Source of the DNA: BOG-908 sp965198915
Lineage (GTDB): Bacteria; Pseudomonadota; Alphaproteobacteria; Acetobacterales; Acetobacteraceae
Assembly (NCBI GenBank): GCA_965198915.1
Contig: CBDAQC010000001.1
Span: 186,001-250,000 of the forward strand
Direction: 5' to 3'
DNA length: 64,000 bases
Part shown: positions 53,482-61,200 of the stretch, piece by piece
How the letters are laid out: each line of letters opens with the position of its first letter
Position numbering within the stretch: the stretch's first letter is position 1
Translations under genes and position numbers: made by a program
The notes under the pieces: generated by a model
Seen by the model: only the letters and a program-made list of their open reading frames with translations
What the model was told of the DNA's origin: nothing
Databases searched by the model: none

Positions 53482-54208
53482 CTTCCGTACGGCACCGGCG
53501 GTGGCAGGCTGCCCTGGCCGCCCAGGGCGGATACCGGGGCGGCCGAAATGGCCGGCGCATAGCTGGGCGCGGCGCTGACCACCACCGAGCGGACCGCCTG
53601 CGGCCGCATCGGCCGTGCCATGGCGTTGTACACGCTGGCGCCGAGCGGCCGCGGCGCGGCCAGCGGCAGCGGCGTGCCGTGCGCCAGCAGGCTGTCATGC
53701 AGGCCGCTATCCTGCCTGTCAGCCAGCTCCACGTGGTGCGGCGGGTGCCTGGCGTCCGCATGGGCGAGCAGCTTGGCCGGCGCGTGGGCGTCCGGCTTGC
53801 CCGGCGGCAGCATGGGATGGTGCGCCGGCAGGCCCGGTGGCGCTCGCCACCATCGGCGCCGCCGCGGCAGGGGCGGGGGCGGGCGTATCGTCGTCATCGG
53901 CGGCGTCGTCGGCCGGTGCCGCGGCCACGCCGGGCAGGTGGGCGGGCAGGTCCGAGACTTGGACGAACTGGGTCGGCGCCATCGGGTGCAGCGTCAGGTA
54001 GCGCCCGGCCATGTCCGCCAGCCGGCCGGGTTCGTTCAGCAGCGCCCATTCGGCGCGCAACAGGCCGGTGCGCGCCCGCGCCGCCTCCGCTTGTGGATCA
54101 CCTGCCCGATATCCCTGTCCAGCAGCGCCGTCCGATGCTTTTCGAATACAGATACAGCCCGGAACCGCAGGCCGCGAGCAAACAAAGGCAGGTCGTCGGC
54201 TTTATCAT
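53478..54208 (-). pseudogene. ftsL: ftsL, apparently split by three single-base indels
   Basis: Three reading frames hold consecutive parts of one FtsL. Frame 1 from ATG 54208: membrane helix MIKPTTCLCLLAACGSGLYLY, stopping at 54098. Frame 2: LLRAEWALLNEPGRLADMAG and a Pro/Ala/Asp tail, stopping at 53719. Frame 3: a His/Pro/Ala-rich tail ending VPYGR at 53478. A short stretch in between (KHRTALLDRDIGQVIHK) needs yet another frame. Adding one A near 54139-54142 and one near 54091-54092, and removing one G near 53833-53835, gives one continuous protein of about 240 residues. Both ends show the ATGA overlap expected for the intact gene. FtsL is usually essential, so sequencing error in homopolymers is the first explanation. 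Confidence 0.8.
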
Positions 54209-55173
54209 GTTCGGCCCTCGTGATCCGGGGTCAGACGTTCCAGCGCGCGCAGCCTGGCGCTGCGCGCACGCGGGTTGGCTTGTGTCTCTGCCGCACCGGG
54301 CCGAACGGCCCGTTGCGTCAGCAGGCGGAAGCATGGCGCCGTGGCCTGTAGCAGCCCACCAGGATCATGCCGTGATGGTGCCGGATCGCGGCCCGCCGCG
54401 TGCGTAAAGAAGCGTTTCACCAGCCGGTCTTCCAGCGAGTGGAAGGAGACCACGACCAGCCGTCCGCCGGGACGAAGCAGGCTGGCGGCTGCCTGCAGAG
54501 CGCGCTCGATCTCGCCCAGTTCGTCATTCACCCGTATGCGCAACGCCTGGAAGCTGCGGGTGGCCGGATGTATCCCGTCGCGCGCCGGCGGCATCACGCC
54601 GCGTATAATGGCGGCGAGCTGGCCGGTGGTCTCGATCGGCGCCGCCTCGCGGGCGGCCACGATGGCGCGCGCGATGCGGCGCGACAGGCGCTCTTCGCCG
54701 AACCGGTAGAGCGTGTCGGCCAGCTCCGCCTCGGGCAGGCTGGCCACCAGGTCCGCCGCCGACGGGCCCTGCCGGCTCATGCGCATGTCCAGCGGGCCGT
54801 CCAGGCGGAAACTGAAGCCGCGCGCGGCGTCGTCGATCTGGAAGCTGCTGACGCCCAGATCCAGCATGACGCCGTCCAGCGCGTCCACGCCGGCCCGGGC
54901 CAGCAGCGCCACCATGTTGCCGAAACTGCCCTCTATCAGATGCAGGCGGCCGGGATAGGCGGACGCGATCGCCGCGCCGCGCGCCACCGCTTCCGGATCG
55001 CGGTCGATCGCCCACAGCGTGCAGGCGGCCGCGTCCAGCACGGCGCGCGCGTAGCCGCCGCCGCCGAACGTGGCATCCAGGTAGACCGCGCCACCCTGCG
55101 GCGCCAGGGCGGACAGGACCTCGCCCAGCAGGACAGGCACGTGGCCCAGGCTGGCGCCGCGAACATCGGTCAT
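54205..55173 (-). CDS. rsmH: 16S rRNA (cytosine-1402-N4) methyltransferase
   Basis: 322 residues. GHVPVLLGEVLSAL, SAM motif YLDATFGGGGYARAVL, MLDLGVSSFQIDDAARGFSF, FQALRIRVNDELGE and VVVSFHSLEDRLVKRFF are all present. Modifies the ribosomal P site. Second gene of the dcw operon, with ATGA overlaps on both sides. Confidence 0.96.
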   Translation of the reverse strand: MTDVRGASLGHVPVLLGEVLSALAPQGGAVYLDATFGGGGYARAVLDAAACTLWAIDRDPEAVARGAAIASAYPGRLHLIEGSFGNMVALLARAGVDALDGVMLDLGVSSFQIDDAARGFSFRLDGPLDMRMSRQGPSAADLVASLPEAELADTLYRFGEERLSRRIARAIVAAREAAPIETTGQLAAIIRGVMPPARDGIHPATRSFQALRIRVNDELGEIERALQAAASLLRPGGRLVVVSFHSLEDRLVKRFFTHAAGRDPAPSRHDPGGLLQATAPCFRLLTQRAVRPGAAETQANPRARSARLRALERLTPDHEGRT

Positions 55174-55634
55174 GGGGCAACCGTGCCGGGCAGCGTGAGG
55201 CGGCGCGCGCGGGCGCGTTCGCGCGCTTCGGCCCGCCGCCTTTCGGCGGCTGCCGGCTCCCAGATCTGAAACGTACGTCCCAACCCCATGAATACGATTG
55301 TATCCGAAAGGCCCGCGTGCTGCACCAGCGCGTCCGGCAGCACAATGCGACCTTCCTTGTCCGATTCGACAGGGTAGGCATCGGAATAAAGCACCTGGGC
55401 CAGGTCCTCGTGGTCCTCTCCGAACACGTCCAGGCGCTCCAGCGGCGTGGCCAGCGCTTCGAACACGCGTGCGGGCCAGCCTTCCACACAGGCATGCGCG
55501 TGGCTCTGGCGCAGGATCAGCGGTGCGGCACCTTCGTCACTGAGCGCACGCAGGGCCGCACGGAACGGCGCGGGGATGCTGACCCGGCCTTTCGCGTCGA
55601 TCCTGTTCAGGTGTGTCCCCAAAAACTGGCCCAT
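55170..55634 (-). CDS. mraZ: Transcriptional regulator MraZ
   Basis: 154 residues, two AbrB-like halves: LGTHLNRIDAKGRVSIPAPFR at 5-25 and SDKEGRIVLPDAL near 90-102. Binds the repeats just upstream and controls the dcw operon, which it heads. The C-terminal tail is Arg/Ala-rich. Confidence 0.95.
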   Translation of the reverse strand: MGQFLGTHLNRIDAKGRVSIPAPFRAALRALSDEGAAPLILRQSHAHACVEGWPARVFEALATPLERLDVFGEDHEDLAQVLYSDAYPVESDKEGRIVLPDALVQHAGLSDTIVFMGLGRTFQIWEPAAAERRRAEARERARARRLTLPGTVAP

Positions 55635-55704
55635 CCGTGCCGATCAACCACCCCGCCCCAAAGCCGCGCCGCGTGACCGCCGGCTGTGAACAAACGCGCC
55701 GCCT

Positions 55705-55749
55705 TGGGATGACATGGGATATCATGGGAGAGCATGGGCGTCAAAGGGA
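55705..55749 (+). promoter_or_regulatory. MraZ operator: TGGG boxes at 10-bp spacing
   Basis: On the plus strand, TGGGA, TGGGA, TGGGA and TGGGC begin at 55705, 55715, 55725 and 55735, exactly one helical turn apart, with a degenerate AGGGA at 55745. MraZ is known to bind TGGGN repeats separated by 5 bases. The array is 70 bases upstream of the mraZ start and overlaps the promoter-like sequence below. Confidence 0.88.
55716..55744 (-). promoter_or_regulatory. Probable mraZ promoter
   Basis: Minus strand: TTGACG, 17 bases, TATCCC. The -35 match is good, the -10 weak. The MraZ boxes occupy both hexamers and the spacer, which would explain repression by occlusion. Confidence 0.5.
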
Positions 55750-56047
55750 ATACACCTGACGCGCAAGATTTACGCTGGTCATTTCGCGAAAAAACAACAA
55801 GTTAGCCTGCTTACGATAGCAACGATCCACAACGCATTGACCATGCTAAGTATTCACTTTTCGTTCCTGTGTATAACTCTGTGAACAACTCAATCCCGCT
55901 CGCCGGCCTATGCTTTTCCGGCGGCGATGCGGCCGGCCGCGGCTGCGCCATCGGTGCGCGGGCGGAGAGCAAGGCGGGGATGGGGCAGACGCCCCGGCAA
56001 GCGGACAGCACCGGCCGGGGTGGCCGGGCGGCTGGCCTGTGGCCGGG
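55750..56047. other. AT-rich intergenic region with DnaA-like boxes
   Basis: About 300 bases without a gene, clearly AT-richer up to 55895. It contains TGTGTATAA (55868-55876, perfect reverse of TTATnCACA) and TGTGAACAA (55880-55888), with another TGTGAACAA at 55685-55693 and the weaker CGATCCACA at 55823-55831. Part may be promoter sequence. Confidence 0.45.
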
Positions 56048-56614
56048 TCAGGGCTGAGGTTTGGGGGTGACCACGTCGTGGTAGGGATACGTGGCGGTCT
56101 GCACCGTGGCGGGCGGCGGCACGGCGTGAGCGACCGGCGGCAAGGCTTTCAGGTAGGCGGCGATGGCCAGCGCGTCGTCCTGCGTCAGATGCGCGTAGGC
56201 GCGCCAGGGCATGATGGGGGCAAGCTGCCGGCCGTCCGGCCGCAGGCCGGTGTGCAGGGCGGTGACGATGTCCTGCTCGCTCCATCTGCCCAGCCCGGTT
56301 TGCGGATCGGGCGTGAGGTTGGGCGGGTAGAAGATGCCGAGACCGGCCACGCGGTAGCCGACATCCGCGCCGGTCAGCGCGCCGCCTCTGTCCTGCGCAT
56401 GGCAGCTGGCACAGTTGGCGACGGCCACCAGATAGGCGCCGCGCGCGATACGGGCCGGCCCGGCGGGCGTGTCGGCCAAGCCTGGCTGCACCAAAGCGAG
56501 GGCGAAGGCGGTGCCGAGGAGCGCGCGCGAGACGGGTCTTGTCGCCGGATGCGTGAGTCGCCGGCGCGAGGCGTGCCGGAGCGGCTGCGGGCCGGGGCTG
56601 GCCTGCGAAGCCAC
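56048..56614 (-). CDS. Exported mono-haem cytochrome c
   Basis: About 188 residues if it starts at GTG 56614; the start is uncertain. Arg-rich n-region, hydrophobic ALLGTAFALALVQPGLA, then haem motif C68-AS-C71-H72 and likely axial Met135 in APIMPWRAYAHL. The PPNLTPDPQTGLGRWSEQDIVTALHTGLRPDGR segment is typical of cytochromes in alcohol/aldehyde dehydrogenase or nitrile-type electron chains of acetic acid bacteria. Periplasmic electron carrier; partner unknown. Follows the cysteine-rich secreted protein gene on the same strand. Confidence 0.82.
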   Translation of the reverse strand: MASQASPGPQPLRHASRRRLTHPATRPVSRALLGTAFALALVQPGLADTPAGPARIARGAYLVAVANCASCHAQDRGGALTGADVGYRVAGLGIFYPPNLTPDPQTGLGRWSEQDIVTALHTGLRPDGRQLAPIMPWRAYAHLTQDDALAIAAYLKALPPVAHAVPPPATVQTATYPYHDVVTPKPQP

Positions 56615-56691
56615 CCTGGTTTGGACATCGCCGCTGACCGGTGGCGCGCAGCCGGCGGGTGATCCAGGGCCGTAGCGAAGGATCCTGGCGC

Positions 56692-57300
56692 TCACTTGCG
56701 CAGGCACGATCCGAGGGAGGCGCCCGCCTCCGCGCCTGTTTTTGCCGCGTGCCAGTTCGCGGACAGCTTGCACTGCGCCGCGCGCTCCGGCGTGGGGTGA
56801 AAAGCCAGCGAGATGTCCACGCATTGCCGCCAATCCGCCATTGCCGGGTCCGGCTGCAGCACCAGTTCGCAGGCCTGCACGAGGGTCCTGGCCACAGGCG
56901 GCGCGCCGGCGGACATCATCTGCTTGATCGCTTTCGCCGCCGAGATTTCGGCGGTGATGCAGGCGCCGCGGCTGGTTTTGTGGTCCGCGCAGGCGGTGTT
57001 GTAGGCGTCCCAGGCGACCGAGAGGTCATGCTTGTCCAGCCCGGCGAAGGCCGGCGCGATGGAGGGGTCCGTGCGCAGCTCGGTCGCGCATTCGGCGATG
57101 CCCTGGGCCACGGCGCGGGTTGCCAGGTGGTCCGGCGTGTCTGTGTCGAGCGCCGGATCGTGGTCCCGCTGCAACTGGGTCTGCACGATGCTGAGCATGA
57201 TCGTGTGGGAGTAGGCGGGGTTGGTGGCGCAGATCGTCTCCGCCTGGCCGGCAAGTGCCGGGCCGGCAAGGAGGGTGAGAAGGATAGCCGTGCGTATCAT
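56692..57300 (-). CDS. Secreted cysteine-rich hypothetical protein
   Basis: 202 residues with signal peptide MIRTAILLTLLAGPALA. The mature part is helical with eight cysteines spread evenly, suggesting up to four disulfides in the periplasm. No family recognised. It lies upstream of the cytochrome c gene on the same strand and divergent from rnpB. Confidence 0.75.
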   Translation of the reverse strand: MIRTAILLTLLAGPALAGQAETICATNPAYSHTIMLSIVQTQLQRDHDPALDTDTPDHLATRAVAQGIAECATELRTDPSIAPAFAGLDKHDLSVAWDAYNTACADHKTSRGACITAEISAAKAIKQMMSAGAPPVARTLVQACELVLQPDPAMADWRQCVDISLAFHPTPERAAQCKLSANWHAAKTGAEAGASLGSCLRK

Positions 57301-57361
57301 GCCCCGAGCAAAGCAGGTTTAAGCAAGGAAGCAAGCGGCCCGTGCCAGCCGTCGCCGACAG

Positions 57362-57412
57362 GGAGCAAAAGTTTTTTGCTTCTTTTTTGCGAACAGAAGG
57401 CCTTTCTTTCTT
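57362..57412. repeat. Single hairpin unit, element 10, upstream of rnpB
   Basis: GAGCAAAAGTTTTTTGCTTC then TTTTTTGCGAACAGAAGG-CCTTTC; the A-arm of the hairpin is damaged (GCGAACAG). No full left partner, although GGAAGCAAGCGGC at 57326-57338 may be a remnant. Lies between two divergent genes. Confidence 0.65.
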
Positions 57413-57437
57413 ACGGGCTTTCCGCCAAACCGGCGGC

Positions 57438-57823
57438 GCCAGACGGCTGGACGACCGCTGGGGTGCTGAGCCCTGGAGGAAAGTCCGGGCTCCACGGAAA
57501 CACGGTGCCGGCTAACGGCCGGCGGGGGCGACCCCAGGGAAAGTGCCACAGAAAACAAACCGCCCGACGCCGCGAGGCCGAGGGTAAGGGTGAAACGGTG
57601 CGGCAAGAGCGCACCGCGCCGCTGGCGACAGGGGCGGCAGGGTAAACCCCACCGGGAGCAAGACCGAATAGGGGCGGCAGGATACCGGGTCATGCCGGTC
57701 CGGGGGCGTTTCCGCCTCGCCGTCCGGGTTGGTCGCGTCAGGCGCGCGGTGACGCGCGTCGCAGAGGAATGGTCGTCTAACGCCGCGAGGCGGGGACAGA
57801 ACCCGGCTTACAGGCCGTCTGGT
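57438..57823 (+). ncRNA. rnpB: RNase P RNA (class A)
   Basis: Conserved blocks in order: GAGGAAAGTCCGGGCTCC (57475-57492), GGGTGAAACGGTG, AGAGCGCACC, AAACCCCACCGGGAGCAAG, AGAGGAATGGTCGTC and ACAGAACCCGGCTTACAGG. The ends GCCAGACGGC and GCCGTCTGGT pair to form P1. Length about 386 bases. It is the catalytic RNA that trims tRNA 5' ends. Followed at once by GTGTTTTATTTG and a repeat element. Confidence 0.96.
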
Positions 57824-57836
57824 GTTTTATTTGGGT

Positions 57837-57998
57837 AAGGAAGGCCTTCTTTTCTGAAGAAAAGAAGCAAAAGACTTTTGGTCCGCTGTCGCGCCGTGCC
57901 GCAAGTGCGCGCCTAGTGGGACGAGCGCGCGCGTAGATGCAGGCGGGGAGCAAAAGTTTTTTGCTTCTTTTTTTCAAAAAAGAAGGCCTTGCTTTCTT
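57837..57998. repeat. Hairpin-pair element 11 between convergent rnpB and prfC
   Basis: Both units GAAG-type. It starts 14 bases past rnpB and ends at the prfC stop, serving both directions. The spacer carries GATGCAGGCGGGG, also seen in element 1. Confidence 0.85.
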
Positions 57999-58001
57999 CC
58001 T

Positions 58002-59534
58002 CTACGCCAAAGCCCGATCCTTATGGTCCTTGATATCCTTGAAGCTGAGCGCAGCGTTCTGCTCCAACGTCCGCCGCAGCGTAAAAGCGGACGTGGCCAG
58101 GAACACCGGGTCGCCGTCCACGTCATCGGCCATTTGCGTGCGCTGGTCCTGGGCGAAGCGGGCGAGCGCTGCGCGGTCACCGGATATCCAGCGCGCCAGG
58201 TTGTAGGGCGTGGGCTCGAAGCCGATCGCCACGCCGTATTCACCGGCGAGACGCGCCTGCAGCACGTCTAGCTGCAGAGTGCCCACCACGCCCACGATGG
58301 GTTGGCTGCCGTCCTGCGGGCGGAACAGTTGCACCACGCCTTCTTCGGCCAGTTCCTGCAGCGCCTGGCGCAGTTTCTTGGCTTTCATGGCGTCGTCCAG
58401 CCGGACGCGGCGCAGGATTTCCGGGGCGAAGCTGGGGACGCCGAGGAACTGCAGGTCCTCGTCCTGGGTCAGCGTGTCGCCGATGCGCAGCGTGCCGTGG
58501 TTGGGGATGCCCACCACGTCTCCGGCGAAGGCTTCCTCGGCCAGTTGCCTGTCACGCGCGAAGAAGAATTGTGGGGCGTTCAGCGGGATGAGTTTGCCGG
58601 TGCGCACCTGGCGCAGTTTCATGCCCCGCTCCAGCCGGCCGGAGCAGATTCGGGCGAACGCCATGCGGTCCCGGTGGTTGGGGTCCATGTTGGCCTGTAT
58701 CTTGAAGACGAGCGCGGTCAGGCTGTCCTCGTCGGCCTGCACGGTGCGCGTGTCGGCCACCTGGGCGCGCGGCGGCGGCCCGAAGCGGGCCAGCGCGTCC
58801 AGCAGGTCCAGCACACCGATCTCGCGCATCGCACTGCCGAAATAGACGGGCGTGAGCGCGCCGGCGTTGAAGCTGTCCCGGTCCCACTCCGGCAGGGCCG
58901 CGCGCACCAAATCCAGCTCGTCGCCCAGCGCCTGCAGGCGCGGGTCCGATTGCGGCAGGTCGGCGGTCAGCCGGAGGTCTCGCGTGTGCAGGTCGTACGT
59001 GCCGGCGAACTCGGCGGCGCGGCCGACCGGCCAGGTGGCGGGCGAGGTGTCGAGTGCCAGCGTGCTGGCCACCTCGTCGAGGAGCTCGAAGGGGTCGCGC
59101 GACTCGCGGTCCATCTTGTTGACGAAGGTGATGATCGGGATGTCGCGCAGGCGGCAGATCTCGAACAGCTTGCGGGTGCGCGCCTCGATGCCCTTGGCGG
59201 CGTCGATCACCATCACCGCGGAATCCACCGCGGTCAGCGTGCGATACGTGTCCTCGGAAAAGTCCTCGTGGCCCGGCGTATCGAGAAGGTTGTAGATGCA
59301 GCCGGCATATTCGAACGTCATCACGGAGGTGACGACGGAGATGCCGCGCTCGCGCTCGATGCCCATCCAGTCCGATCGTGTGCGGCGGCGCTCGCCCTTG
59401 GCGCGCACGTTGCCGGCGAGCTGTATGGCGCCGCCGGCGCGCAACAGGCGCTCGGTGAGCGTGGTCTTGCCGGCGTCCGGGTGGGAGATGATGGCGAAAG
59501 TCCGCCTTCGGGCGATTTCGGCGGCTTGGGTCAT
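58002..59534 (-). CDS. prfC: Peptide chain release factor 3
   Basis: 510 residues. Translational GTPase: G1 SHPDAGKTTLTE (17-28), G2 RGISVVTSV, G3 DTPGHEDFSEDTYRTL, G4 NKMDRE. The RF3-specific SDWMGIERERGIS and C-terminal LQLDVLQARLAGEYGV are present. Recycles RF1/RF2 after termination. Start at the ATG before TQAAEIARRRTF; the frame upstream is repeat sequence. Confidence 0.95.
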   Translation of the reverse strand: MTQAAEIARRRTFAIISHPDAGKTTLTERLLRAGGAIQLAGNVRAKGERRRTRSDWMGIERERGISVVTSVMTFEYAGCIYNLLDTPGHEDFSEDTYRTLTAVDSAVMVIDAAKGIEARTRKLFEICRLRDIPIITFVNKMDRESRDPFELLDEVASTLALDTSPATWPVGRAAEFAGTYDLHTRDLRLTADLPQSDPRLQALGDELDLVRAALPEWDRDSFNAGALTPVYFGSAMREIGVLDLLDALARFGPPPRAQVADTRTVQADEDSLTALVFKIQANMDPNHRDRMAFARICSGRLERGMKLRQVRTGKLIPLNAPQFFFARDRQLAEEAFAGDVVGIPNHGTLRIGDTLTQDEDLQFLGVPSFAPEILRRVRLDDAMKAKKLRQALQELAEEGVVQLFRPQDGSQPIVGVVGTLQLDVLQARLAGEYGVAIGFEPTPYNLARWISGDRAALARFAQDQRTQMADDVDGDPVFLATSAFTLRRTLEQNAALSFKDIKDHKDRALA

Positions 59535-59553
59535 GGGGGCCTTTGGCGGGGGT

Positions 59554-59604
59554 AGTAAGGAAGCAAGGCCTTCTTTTTTGGAAAAAAGAAGCAAAAAACT
59601 TTTG
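59554..59604. repeat. Single hairpin unit, element 12 (GAAG-type)
   Basis: GGAAGCAAGGCCTTC with a T6-GG-A6 hairpin and AAAAAACTTTTG, ending 1 base before the glycosyltransferase stop codon (minus strand). Single unit between two codirectional genes. Confidence 0.8.
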
Positions 59605-61098
59605 CTACTTGGCTTCTTTGGGGCGACGGGCTGGCTTCTGGTTTAGCTGGCCGTTTTGAAGCAGCAGGTAAGGATTTAGGTAGGGGTCGGCTGCCAGCTT
59701 CGCACCCCAGCGTTCGCGCAAGGCGGGGCTGTCGGGCGGGTCGCGTAGGGTGCGTGTGTAGGCCAGATGGGCGTAGGGGGTCCAGACGTGGCGGTAGCCG
59801 GCCTGCGTCAGGCGCAGGCAGAGATCCGTGTGCGCGTGGCCGCCATAGGCGTTGTCCAATCCATGCGCGGCAAACACGCTGCTTCCTATGGCGAAGCAGT
59901 GCGGCGACAGGGCGGAGACGTTTCTGGCGAGCACGAAGAGGCCGCGATACCCGGGGTCCGCCGCGTCCGCCCGCGACGTGACCGTGCTCGTGATCCTGGC
60001 CGGGTCCAGAACAAGCCCCGATTGGGCGACGCGGCCGTCCGGACCATCGATGCGCGCGCCCACGGCGCCCACGTCCGGGCGTACGGCTTGGGCGGCCAGT
60101 TCGTGCAGCCAGTCCGGGGTGACGGCGCGCAGGCCGGGGTGGAGGAAAACGAGCACGTCGCCGGTCGCCTCGGCCGGCTTGGAGACGCGCTCGGTGGCCG
60201 CGTAGCCGTGGGCGGGCGGTTCGCCGTCCGGCAGTATCAGCGAGATGCGCGGCGGCGGCGTCGGAAGCTTGTAGAGGATGCGGTTCCATTGCGGCAGGAT
60301 GGGGTGCGGCACGGCGACGGCGCCGTCCGGCAGGTGCGCCTGCACCGCGCGCAGGGCGGCCGCACGGGTGGCGGCGGTGTGGGTGGCTGAATACGAGCGC
60401 GCGCGCTGGCGCCAATGGTAGAGGATGCCGGGAACGTGGCGGATGTCCGCCACGGCGCTGGCGCGCAAAGCGAGCTCCCAATCCTGGCTGCCGTCGTAGC
60501 CGGTGGCCAGGCCACCTAGCTCGGTCAGCAGCGTGCGGCGGTAGAGGGCCAGGTGGCAGACCAGGTTCTGCGCGCGCAGCAGCTCCGGGTTCCAGCCTGG
60601 CTTGAAGTAGGGGTTTGTGGGAGTGGGAGCGAGCTGGTCTTCGTCCGAGAAGAACACGCCGGCGTCCGGGCGCGCGGCGATCGCGGCGGCCATGGCAGAG
60701 AGCGCGCCTTGGGCAAGCGTGTCGTCATGGTCCAGGAAGGCGACATAGGCGCCGTCCGCCAAAACGAGGGCGGCGTTGCTGGCGGACGCTATGCCGGCGT
60801 TGGACGACAGGCGGGTGAGCTTGATGCGTGGGTCCTGCGGTATCGCCAGCGGGGGGTCCGAGGCGTCGTCCGCCACGCAAAGCTGCCAGTCCGCGTAGGT
60901 CTGCGCGAGGACGGAGGCGATGGACGCGCGCAGGAGGTCCGGCGGCGTGTTGTGGGCGGGCAGGACGAGGGAGATGAGCGGGCCGCGTTTGGGGCCGGGC
61001 GGGGTGGGCGGGAGGCGGTAGGCGCGGTTGAGGCGGGCTTCGTTCCGGCGGCGGCGGAGGAAGTAAGAAAGCAGTTCTTTTTTGAAAAAAAGAACCAA
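59605..61098 (-). CDS. GT-A glycosyltransferase family 2 protein, start inside a repeat
   Basis: Up to 497 residues. GT2 domain: LISLVLPAHNTPPDLLRASIASVLAQTYADWQLCVADDAS, AFLDHDD (DxD-like), FFSDEDQL, and GSQDWELALRAS. The C-terminal half (from about 260) resembles a second, degenerate glycosyltransferase-like region. Sugar and acceptor are unknown. The only ATG/GTG/TTG upstream of the domain is a TTG at 61098 within repeat element 13, so the first residues (VLFFKKELLS) are repeat-encoded; a CTG at 61074 is another option. Either the repeat supplies the start or the original 5' end was lost. Confidence 0.8.
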   Translation of the reverse strand: MVLFFKKELLSYFLRRRRNEARLNRAYRLPPTPPGPKRGPLISLVLPAHNTPPDLLRASIASVLAQTYADWQLCVADDASDPPLAIPQDPRIKLTRLSSNAGIASASNAALVLADGAYVAFLDHDDTLAQGALSAMAAAIAARPDAGVFFSDEDQLAPTPTNPYFKPGWNPELLRAQNLVCHLALYRRTLLTELGGLATGYDGSQDWELALRASAVADIRHVPGILYHWRQRARSYSATHTAATRAAALRAVQAHLPDGAVAVPHPILPQWNRILYKLPTPPPRISLILPDGEPPAHGYAATERVSKPAEATGDVLVFLHPGLRAVTPDWLHELAAQAVRPDVGAVGARIDGPDGRVAQSGLVLDPARITSTVTSRADAADPGYRGLFVLARNVSALSPHCFAIGSSVFAAHGLDNAYGGHAHTDLCLRLTQAGYRHVWTPYAHLAYTRTLRDPPDSPALRERWGAKLAADPYLNPYLLLQNGQLNQKPARRPKEAK

Positions 61099-61199
61099 AA
61101 AACTTTTGCTCCCTGTCGGCGACCAGCCGGAAAAACGCGCGCCCAGGAGATAAAAGTTTTCTGGTTCTTTTTTTTCAAAAAAGAACTGCTTGCTTGCTT
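61064..61199. repeat. Hairpin-pair element 13 (both units GAAC-type)
   Basis: Between rpsD and the glycosyltransferase gene, and overlapping the likely start of the latter. Both units use the GTTC / GAAC stem (AGCAGTTC...GAACC and GGTTC...GAACTGC). The right unit ends 1 base before the rpsD stop. Confidence 0.85.
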
Positions 61200-61200
61200 C

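Noticed and set aside
53478..54208. Programmed frameshifting as the explanation for split ftsL
   Set aside because: Three shifts of mixed direction at unrelated short homopolymers, with no slippery heptamer or stimulatory structure seen; indels or sequencing error fit better.
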